In this document: piece after piece, positions 18,149 through 22,487 of the stretch | Layout of the letters: each line of letters opens with the position of its first letter | How positions within the stretch are numbered: the first letter of the stretch is position 1 | Virus record (IMG/VR): IMGVR_UViG_3300046804_003199 | Span: 1 to 22,487 of that record | Strand: one strand, 5' to 3' | DNA length: 22,487 nucleotides | DNA from: a virus | Translations under genes and position numbers: made by a program | The notes under the pieces: model-generated | What the model was told of the DNA's origin: nothing | Database searches by the model: none | The model's input: only the letters and a program-made list of their open reading frames with translations

Positions 18149-18222
18149 GGAGCAGTAGCCAAGTTGGTCAAGGCCCCGAACTCATAATTCGGTTATCGTA
18201 GGTTCAAGTCCTACCTGCTCTA
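18149..18222 (+). tRNA. tRNA with CAT anticodon (Met or Ile2)
   Basis: Acceptor GGAGCAG/CTGCTCT with a G1-U72 wobble; D-arm GCC/GGC; anticodon stem CCGAA/TTCGG with loop CTCATAA; T-arm GTAGG/CCTAC. The first pair is formed, so it is not an initiator. A separate TAT-anticodon tRNA follows, which makes Met more likely than lysidine-Ile. Confidence 0.9.
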
Positions 18223-18226
18223 CTTT

Positions 18227-18300
18227 GGAATATGGCTGGCTGGTGGTCAGAAGGTGTCTTATAAGCATCTTAGAGTTTGGTTCAATTCCAAAATATTCTA
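18227..18300 (+). tRNA. tRNA-Ile (TAT anticodon)
   Basis: Acceptor GGAATAT/ATATTCT, D-arm CTG/CAG, anticodon stem GGTGT/GCATC with loop CTTATAA (anticodon TAT), T-arm TTTGG/CCAAA. Decodes AUA. UAU anticodons are unusual in bacteria, which normally use CAU modified with lysidine. Starts four bases after the preceding tRNA. Confidence 0.85.
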
Positions 18301-18301
18301 C

Positions 18302-18374
18302 GCCCCTGTAGCCCAGTGGTAGAGGCACACGACTTAAAATCGTGCAAGCGTTGGTTCGAATCCAACCAGGGGTA
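18302..18374 (+). tRNA. tRNA with TAA anticodon (Leu), short variable loop
   Basis: Acceptor GCCCCTG/CAGGGGT, anticodon stem CACGA/TCGTG with loop CTTAAAA, T-arm GTTGG/CCAAC, A73. Anticodon TAA reads UUA. The variable region is only 5 nt (CAAGC), whereas bacterial tRNA-Leu has a long variable arm. This tRNA is therefore structurally atypical. Confidence 0.85.
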
Positions 18375-18378
18375 CTTT

Positions 18379-18451
18379 ACCTCTGTAACTCAGTGGATAG
18401 AGTAGCGGACTTCTAATCCGTTTGTCGTTGGTTCAAATCCAATCAGAGGTG
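18379..18451 (+). tRNA. tRNA-Arg (TCT)
   Basis: Acceptor ACCTCTG/CAGAGGT, anticodon stem GCGGA/TCCGT, loop CTTCTAA, T-arm GTTGG/CCAAT, discriminator G. Decodes AGA, frequent in this AT-rich genome. Confidence 0.9.
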
Positions 18452-18465
18452 CTACAATTAAATAT

Positions 18466-18538
18466 TGGTCTGTAGTTCAGTTGGTAGAACACTCGACTGT
18501 TAATCGAGATGTCGCAGGATCGAGACCTGCCAGACCAG
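18466..18538 (+). tRNA. tRNA-Asn (GTT)
   Basis: Acceptor TGGTCTG/CAGACCA, anticodon stem CTCGA/TCGAG, loop CTGTTAA, T-arm GCAGG/CCTGC. The T-loop is ATCGAGA with A in place of the universal T54. Preceded by a TGC-TACAAT -10-like sequence (18450-18458) resembling the array promoter. Confidence 0.9.
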
Positions 18539-18542
18539 CGAA

Positions 18543-18616
18543 GGTCCGTTAGTTCAGTTGGTTAGAACGCTACCCTGTCACGGTAGAGGTCGTGAGTTCA
18601 AGTCTCATACGGATCG
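18543..18616 (+). tRNA. tRNA-Asp (GTC)
   Basis: Acceptor GGTCCGT/ACGGATC, anticodon stem CTACC/GGTAG, loop CTGTCAC, discriminator G. It starts four bases after tRNA-Asn. Confidence 0.9.
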
Positions 18617-18618
18617 CA

Positions 18619-18691
18619 GAGAAGGTAGGTGCTGTATGTGTGCCAGGGAAAAGGGAAACACATATGCAGCAAGTTGCAACCCTACCTTCTC
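18619..18691 (+). ncRNA. Nested-hairpin RNA after the tRNA array
   Basis: GAGAAGGTAGG (18619-18629) pairs perfectly with CCTACCTTCTC (18681-18691). Inside it TGCTGTATGTGT (18630-18641) pairs with ACACATA-CAGCA (18658-18671, TG bulge), leaving a purine-rich loop (GCCAGGGAAAAGGGAA). An 11-bp stem stacked on a 12-bp stem with an asymmetric internal loop (18672-18680) is not a tRNA, and no T-run follows. It starts 3 nt after tRNA-Asp, so it is probably excised from the same transcript. Confidence 0.65.
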
Positions 18692-18711
18692 CTTATTAGA
18701 TAGGATATTTT

Positions 18712-19050
18712 ATGCCTTATAAAGATGCTTTAAAAGAAAAGGCTGCCAAAAAAGCATGGTATGAAAGAAATAAAACTTTAACATTAAAAAGGTCTAAAGA
18801 TAAAAGAAATGAAAGAAATTTGTATATACTTAATTATAAATTAAATAATTCTTTATGTCTTGATTGCAACATATCCTATCCTCCTCATCAATTAGACTTT
18901 GATCATGTTCGTGGAATTAAAAAGGCTGGAATTAATCAATTAGTTAGAAATGGTACAATGAATCAAATATTAAAAGAAATTTTAAAATGTGAAATTGTAT
19001 GTGCTAATTGTCACAGGCATAGGACTTATATGAGGTCTTTAAAAGTTTAA
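18712..19050 (+). CDS. HNH endonuclease-like protein
   Basis: The 112-residue protein is basic at its N-terminus and has a zinc-type HNH core: C49-x2-C52, LDFDH (D64-H65), C97-x2-C100-H101 and a nearby H103. It lacks an extended DNA-binding region. Free-standing HNH genes in phage tRNA clusters often act as homing endonucleases or remain from mobile insertions. A weak AGGAT ribosome binding site precedes the start. Confidence 0.85.
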   Translation: MPYKDALKEKAAKKAWYERNKTLTLKRSKDKRNERNLYILNYKLNNSLCLDCNISYPPHQLDFDHVRGIKKAGINQLVRNGTMNQILKEILKCEIVCANCHRHRTYMRSLKV

Positions 19051-19056
19051 TATTTT

Positions 19057-19128
19057 GGCACTATCGTCTATCGGTTAGGACATCGCCCTTTCACGGCGGA
19101 AAGACGGGTTCGATTCCCGTTAGTGCTA
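19057..19128 (+). tRNA. tRNA-Glu (TTC)
   Basis: Acceptor GGCACTA/TAGTGCT, anticodon stem TCGCC/GGCGG with loop CTTTCAC, T-arm ACGGG/CCCGT. It starts 6 nt after the HNH stop. Confidence 0.92.
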
Positions 19129-19133
19129 CGATT

Positions 19134-19142
19134 TGGTATAAT
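19134..19142 (+). promoter_or_regulatory. Extended -10 for ahpC
   Basis: TGG-TATAAT (19134-19142) just after tRNA-Glu; a -35 would fall inside the tRNA and is weak. The start at 19172 has AGAAAGAG upstream at about 19158-19165. No OxyR- or Fur-type box is obvious. Confidence 0.55.
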
Positions 19143-19171
19143 GGAATAACTACTAGTAGAAAGAGTAACTA

Positions 19172-19744
19172 ATGAAAACAATTGGTTATAAATTAGAACC
19201 ATTTTCAGTAACTGGAGTAAAACCAGGTGCTTTATCTGGAGATGATTCATTTGTAGAAATAACAGAAAAATCCTTTTCAGGAAAATGGAAAGTGATTGTA
19301 TTTTATCCAAAAGACTTTACTTTTGTGTGCCCAACAGAAATTGTGGCATATGATAAGTTAGTTAATGATTTCAATGATCGTGATGCAGTTCTTATGACAG
19401 GATCTACAGACAATGAATTCTGTAAGATTGCATGGCGTAATGCACATGAAGATTTAAAGAAAACAAATTCTTGGTCTTTTGCAGATCAAATTCGTGATTG
19501 GAATTGGGAGACCGAAGACGATAGAGGTTATACAGGTCTTGCAAACCAACTTGGTATCTTAAATAAAGATGGTGTTGCTCTTCGTGCAACATTTATTGTT
19601 GATCCAGAAAATGTGATTCAACATGTTACAGTAAATAATCTTAATGTTGGTCGCAGTCCAGAAGAAACTCTTCGCATTCTTGACGCACTTCAAACTGGCG
19701 AACTCTGTGCATGTAACAGAACTGTTGGTGGCGAAACCCTATGA
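19172..19744 (+). CDS. ahpC: Alkyl hydroperoxide reductase AhpC (2-Cys peroxiredoxin)
   Basis: The 190-residue protein has the peroxiredoxin motif DFTFVCPTE with peroxidatic C53 and an end GELCACNRTVGGETL with C179 and C181. Two nearby C-terminal cysteines, rather than one, is the layout of mycobacterial AhpC (C61, C174, C176). It reduces hydroperoxides and peroxynitrite with electrons from the adjacent AhpD. Length and motifs are intact, so it should be active. The stop overlaps the ahpD start. It sits between tRNAs, as an acquired host-type gene would. Confidence 0.95.
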   Translation: MKTIGYKLEPFSVTGVKPGALSGDDSFVEITEKSFSGKWKVIVFYPKDFTFVCPTEIVAYDKLVNDFNDRDAVLMTGSTDNEFCKIAWRNAHEDLKKTNSWSFADQIRDWNWETEDDRGYTGLANQLGILNKDGVALRATFIVDPENVIQHVTVNNLNVGRSPEETLRILDALQTGELCACNRTVGGETL

Positions 19745-20253
19745 CTTGGGTTGACGAACTGAAAGAATTAGTTCCTGAATATGCTAAAGATATTAAATTA
19801 AATCTTGATGCAGTTATTGCTAGAAGTTCTGTTGATTATGATTATGCCTCTACCCTCGCACTTGCAGCAGCGTTGGCTACAGGTAATCAGGATATTGTTG
19901 CAATGATTTCTGCTGGAGTAGATGATGAGGTTGAAAAAAACGCAGCATTTACCGCAGCAGCATTAATGGCACAAAATAATGTGTGGTATCCATATATTGA
20001 GATGGCAGATGATCCAAATCTTAAAGGATTACCTGCACAACTTAGAATGAATGCTATTGCATCTCATGGTGGCACAACTAAGGCTAAGTTTGAATCTTAT
20101 GCCTTAATTGCATCCATCATTGGTAAATGTCATTTTTGTGTAAAGGCTCATTATGAGACACTTAAGCAAGAAGGATATACTACCGAACAACTTCGTGATA
20201 TTGGACGAATTGCTGCAACAATCAATGCTATTGCTAAGGTTGTAGTAGCATAG
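19741..20253 (+). CDS. ahpD: Alkyl hydroperoxide reductase AhpD
   Basis: The 170-residue protein matches actinobacterial AhpD in length and catalytic positions: E118, C130, C133 and H137 (in FESYALIASIIGKCHFCVKAH). The mycobacterial H132 is replaced by Phe, with His at 131 instead, so the CxxC is CHFC. AhpD reduces AhpC and is itself reduced by dihydrolipoamide through DlaT/Lpd in mycobacteria; these would have to be host enzymes. Overlap ATGA with ahpC means coupled expression. tRNA-Thr begins 6 bp after the stop. Confidence 0.93.
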   Translation: MTWVDELKELVPEYAKDIKLNLDAVIARSSVDYDYASTLALAAALATGNQDIVAMISAGVDDEVEKNAAFTAAALMAQNNVWYPYIEMADDPNLKGLPAQLRMNAIASHGGTTKAKFESYALIASIIGKCHFCVKAHYETLKQEGYTTEQLRDIGRIAATINAIAKVVVA

Positions 20254-20259
20254 TGGATT

Positions 20260-20331
20260 GCCTCCTTAACTCAGGGGTAGAGTACTCGCCTTGTAAGCGA
20301 GATGTCGTAGGTTCAAATCCTACAGGAGGCT
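20260..20331 (+). tRNA. tRNA-Thr (TGT)
   Basis: Acceptor GCCTCCT/AGGAGGC, anticodon stem CTCGC/GCGAG with loop CTTGTAA, T-arm GTAGG/CCTAC, discriminator T. Probably co-transcribed with ahpCD. Confidence 0.93.
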
Positions 20332-20334
20332 CAA

Positions 20335-20496
20335 ATGAATGAATTAGAATATGAATTAAAAAGTATACTATTTAATATTGGCAAAGATATTAAAATACAT
20401 AAATTAATTGATGGTAATTTAATTATTGATCTTGATTATGATAAATATGTAAATGAAATAATGGATTTATTTACTAAATATTATTTATCTAATTAG
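20335..20496 (+). CDS. Small AT-rich ORF product, 53 aa
   Basis: ATG 20335 begins 4 nt after tRNA-Thr. The acceptor 3' strand AGGAGGC (20324-20330) would double as the ribosome binding site, five bases from the start. The product (MNELEYELKSILFNIGKDIK...) is acidic, lacks Cys and is rich in Ile, Asn and Leu. The 3' end overlaps the convergent gene by 8 bp. Codon bias towards ATA and TTA fits the AT-rich neighbourhood. Function unknown. Confidence 0.55.
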   Translation: MNELEYELKSILFNIGKDIKIHKLIDGNLIIDLDYDKYVNEIMDLFTKYYLSN

Positions 20497-20647
20497 ATTT
20501 GTTTTTTTTACCGTACTCGCCGTATTTGCCAAGAACTGCTTTGACTGTTCCATCTTTACGAAGACGAACAATCATCCCATCTTTGATTTGAATTGGATTA
20601 AAAGGATGTTTTGTTTTGTATTTCCCAGATGATTTATGCCCAGCCAT
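20489..20647 (-). CDS. Small basic protein, 52 aa
   Basis: The start at 20647 overlaps the end of the larger upstream gene by 14 bp, with AGAGAGGTAATT as ribosome binding site. The product (MAGHKSSGKYKTKHPFNPIQ then IKDGMIVRLRKDGTVKAVLG and KYGEYGKK) is basic with a two-stranded 'DGMIVRLRKDGTVKAVLG' core, likely an RNA- or DNA-binding mini-domain. The same gene order (basic protein after the multidomain structural protein) suggests co-expression. Confidence 0.7.
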   Translation of the reverse strand: MAGHKSSGKYKTKHPFNPIQIKDGMIVRLRKDGTVKAVLGKYGEYGKKNKSN

Positions 20648-21776
20648 TCCAATTACCTCTCTTAGTATTTGTTTGCTTACTTATTGAATTAAACATATCA
20701 GCAAACAAAGCCTTATCCTTTTCAGCATTTACAATTCTTCGAGACCAGGCGTATCCAGCATCTCCACCCCAGGCTAACCACATGATATATCCATTAGAAG
20801 GGTTTGCTGTATTTCCCCAATCTTTACCTTTCTTATCTACTTCATGTCGTGAGAAATATGAATACATTCTCTTAACAGTACTAAGAGATAATGATTCACC
20901 TCTTGCTAACTGCCCTGCACGAGTCCAGCCAACTGCAGTTCCTGCACCGTTAGCCTTTCCATCTTCCTTAAACTTAATTGCTCTACGAGCAGCAGATCGT
21001 GCCCCTGCTGGTGGTGAGTATCCATCAGCCTTTGACACTAAATCTGTTTCGTATACAACATCATCGGAGTCTTCCCAAAGATCATCAGCCTTTTCTGCTG
21101 GAACACAATTAGGAACAGGCTTACCATTATCTCCTGGCTTCATTCCACGTTGTACATAGCCATCCCAACAAGGTGCCTGTTTGTTCAGATCTGAGCAGCA
21201 GTCACCCTTCATTTCATTTGCTTGACAAACTGGACATAAATCACAGCAAACATTCATATCTTTACATGTAGGACATCCGCAGCCATCATAAGTACAAGGA
21301 TCATTTGATGCTTGACCAACTACAGAAATATCTTCTTTAATAACTTCATTTTTATCCATACCAATATTTTCCTCTAACGATGGCATAACTAATACTTCAG
21401 ATGCTTTATGTCCAACAAAATATTCTGTTTCTTGAAGTCCTCCATCTTCAACTTCAAATAACTGAATTAATACAGCAGGTTCTGTTGGTGTTGCTTCGAT
21501 TGCATATTCTGATCCTGGCATTCCAAGCATTCCTTCGTTCATTACATGAACTACACGACCAATATGGACTTCGCCTTCTTCGTATGGCGCTATAACCATA
21601 TCCCCTTCTTTGACCATAGACTTGCCTATATTGCCCTCAGAGCGGTTTATAGCGTATATCTGTGCTGCTGCCTCTTGCTTAGTCTTATGACAGCCCATAA
21701 CCTCTCCTGTGCTTGTTTTTACAGCAGGATATCCAGAGCACCCATGAGAACCTTTAGCACCTACAGAATATGGCAT
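20634..21776 (-). CDS. Phage multidomain structural-region protein
   Basis: Start 21776 is chosen, not 21824, as it forms a TAATG overlap with dps and yields the familiar MPYSVGAKGSHGCSGYPAVK opening. Domains in order: a small GCSGY...GCH domain (to about 45, also seen in other phage proteins), a beta-rich linker, a Cys-rich region (CTYDGCGCPTCKD...CPVC, near 165-200), PCWDGYVQRGMK...VPNCVP, and a C-terminal domain with RMYSYFSRHEVDKKG and WGGDAGYAW. The last is known to me from phage proteases and capsid-region fusions in actinophages. It may act in capsid assembly; no active-site triad is seen. Confidence 0.8.
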   Translation of the reverse strand: MPYSVGAKGSHGCSGYPAVKTSTGEVMGCHKTKQEAAAQIYAINRSEGNIGKSMVKEGDMVIAPYEEGEVHIGRVVHVMNEGMLGMPGSEYAIEATPTEPAVLIQLFEVEDGGLQETEYFVGHKASEVLVMPSLEENIGMDKNEVIKEDISVVGQASNDPCTYDGCGCPTCKDMNVCCDLCPVCQANEMKGDCCSDLNKQAPCWDGYVQRGMKPGDNGKPVPNCVPAEKADDLWEDSDDVVYETDLVSKADGYSPPAGARSAARRAIKFKEDGKANGAGTAVGWTRAGQLARGESLSLSTVKRMYSYFSRHEVDKKGKDWGNTANPSNGYIMWLAWGGDAGYAWSRRIVNAEKDKALFADMFNSISKQTNTKRGNWNGWA

Positions 21777-22225
21777 TAGTCGCTCCCAGTTTCCTTCAGT
21801 GATGCAGAAAGCATCCAGTGCCATCTTTGGTGTTGATCCATACGCTCTGCAAAGAAATTAGCAAGAGCATGCTGTCTATTTGCTGTAGCAAGTTCAACTG
21901 CGTTCATAAGTTTAGCCAAAACCATATCATTAGCCATTAATAAATCTGCTGACATCATCATTGGATCAGATGTTACTTCTGGTTCTCCAACTTCATTAAG
22001 TTCTATAAAACGAGATAATTTAAAAGGTGCATATGTATCTAATTTACGAAGCCATTCTGCATATGTGTCTGTTGCTGATTCATAGTCTGCATATATGTCC
22101 CCGAAAAAATCGTGGAACTGAGGAAAGTCATCGCCTTCTACATTCCAGTGATATCCGTGAGCCTTGAGTTTAAGGGTAATATTATCTGCTAACAATACCT
22201 TGAGTAGGCTGATTAACTCTAACAT
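21776..22225 (-). CDS. dps: Dps-like ferritin
   Basis: Start at 22225 (MLELISLLKVLLADNITLKL) lies 7 nt after TGC-TATAAT (22237-22232 minus), a leaderless start; a longer form from 22267 is less likely. The 149-residue protein has the Dps pattern: H26-W27 (YHWNVEG), H38, D53 and E57 fitting the ferroxidase site; the Asp expected at about 42 is Gly. Dps dodecamers oxidise and store iron and protect DNA from peroxide. The end overlaps the next gene (TAATG). Phage Dps-like proteins are known, often near structural genes. Confidence 0.85.
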   Translation of the reverse strand: MLELISLLKVLLADNITLKLKAHGYHWNVEGDDFPQFHDFFGDIYADYESATDTYAEWLRKLDTYAPFKLSRFIELNEVGEPEVTSDPMMMSADLLMANDMVLAKLMNAVELATANRQHALANFFAERMDQHQRWHWMLSASLKETGSD

Positions 22226-22231
22226 CCCATA

Positions 22232-22240
22232 ATTATAGCA
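22232..22240 (-). promoter_or_regulatory. Extended -10 of dps, leaderless
   Basis: On the minus strand TGC-TATAAT lies at 22240-22232, so the predicted first base is the A of ATG at 22225. The -35 is weak (TAAAAA) and is preceded by the CCTGAGCA hairpin. Confidence 0.65.
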
Positions 22241-22247
22241 TAAAAAA

Positions 22248-22274
22248 GAGCAGTTTTTTACAGTCATGCTCAGG
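22248..22274 (-). terminator. CCTGAGCA...TGCTC element (copy 4) with T-run
   Basis: On the minus strand CCTGAGCA (from 22274) and AAACTGCTC (to 22248) are followed by TTTTTT, an intrinsic-terminator-like arrangement between hsp20 and dps. The three plus-strand copies lack so clear a T-run. Confidence 0.6.
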
Positions 22275-22291
22275 ACTATCCCAGTTATTTT

Positions 22292-22313
22292 AAGTCGCTG
22301 TCTCCCCCGACTT
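22292..22313. terminator. Terminator after hsp20
   Basis: AAGTCG (22292-22297) pairs with CGACTT (22308-22313); TTATT-like and AAAAT sequences flank it on each side. It ends the hsp20 gene. Confidence 0.55.
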
Positions 22314-22323
22314 TATTATTATA

Positions 22324-22487
22324 TTACTTTATTTTGATTGTTTTTGGCTTTTTTTCTTCTGGGATGTTTCTTTCCACAAAGACGCTAAGAATACCGTCTG
22401 CCATTTCAGCACGATCTACCTCCATATACTCTCCAAGAGCAAAGGTGCGTGTGAATTTGCGAGTTGCGATACCCTTATGAAGTACAT
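22324..22487 (-). CDS. Small heat-shock protein Hsp20 family, C-terminal part
   Basis: Only the last 54 codons are in the window. They include VLHKGIATRKFTRTFALGEY, then a beta strand ADGILSVFVERNIPEEKKPK and the C-terminal IKIK. The GIATRKF-RTF-L block, the A-DGILSV motif and the I-x-I tail that fills the neighbouring alpha-crystallin pocket are diagnostic. Viral Hsp20s of this type are common in T4-like cyanophages and other large phages, where they lie near structural genes. The start is outside the window. Confidence 0.85.
   Translation of the reverse strand, partial: VLHKGIATRKFTRTFALGEYMEVDRAEMADGILSVFVERNIPEEKKPKTIKIK

Noticed and set aside
18619-18691. A ninth tRNA or tmRNA fragment
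   Set aside because: No T-arm consensus, no cloverleaf; two nested helices explain the whole sequence better.
20611-21159. 182-residue open frame on the + strand
   Set aside because: It lies wholly opposite the convincing multidomain phage gene on the minus strand and has no ribosome binding site or promoter.
21777-21824. Upstream start for the multidomain phage protein
   Set aside because: It overlaps dps by 49 bp, while 21776 makes the TAATG overlap used throughout the window and gives the known N-terminus.

Overview
The window reads as part of a low-GC (about one third G+C by eye) double-stranded DNA tailed-phage genome whose host is probably an actinobacterium, perhaps one of the small low-GC freshwater lineages. 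Phage signs are densely packed small genes with ATGA or TAATG overlaps, a DUF932/TIGR03299 protein, a gp88-like protein, an Api92-like protein, a phage structural-region multidomain protein, a tRNA cluster with an HNH gene, and a viral-type Hsp20. Actinobacterial signs are an AhpC/AhpD pair with the mycobacterial catalytic layout and about eleven genes whose start codon lies 6-8 nt after an extended -10, which predicts leaderless mRNAs. The host assignment is an inference.

Layout. (1) 1-10.2 kb: about 30 mostly hypothetical small genes on the + strand, in short operons each with its own TTGaca-N17-TGn-TAtaaT promoter and an AGAAAGGA Shine-Dalgarno. Between the operons recur an upstream GGCGTGTCG box, a TTGTCAG spacer motif, tandem GGACA-N4-GGACA, CGCCTAG boxes, a CCTGAGCA...TGCTC hairpin, and a pair of DnaA boxes. 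(2) 10.8-12.04 kb: a gene-poor, AT-rich control region with 16 CAAACC/GGTTTG sites, repeated ATTACGA, a possible ~70-nt sRNA, a second pair of DnaA boxes with the same 12-bp period, and four AAACCTAACAA iterons ending at a further DnaA box. It is the best candidate here for a replication origin or a master operator region. (3) 12.04-14.1 kb: small leaderless genes (cysteine/histidine microproteins, an HAD-like phosphatase, a 2OG-Fe(II) oxygenase). (4) 14.1-18.1 kb: one tightly overlapping ten-gene operon with a C2H2 microprotein, a cupin, two 2OG-Fe(II) oxygenase-like proteins, and a CDGSH iron-sulfur protein. (5) 18.1-20.3 kb: eight tRNAs (Met/CAT, Ile/TAT, Leu/TAA, Arg/TCT, Asn/GTT, Asp/GTC, Glu/TTC, Thr/TGT) interspersed with a nested-hairpin RNA, an HNH gene and ahpC-ahpD. 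(6) 20.5 kb to the end, - strand: hsp20 (partial), dps, the phage multidomain protein and a small basic protein.

Functionally the right half is rich in iron and oxygen chemistry: four double-stranded beta-helix proteins, CDGSH, Dps, AhpC and AhpD. This suggests a phage that protects or remodels its host under oxidative stress and carries tRNAs suited to its AT-rich codons. Most left-half genes have no recognisable function. No integrase, rRNA, IS element or CRISPR array was seen.
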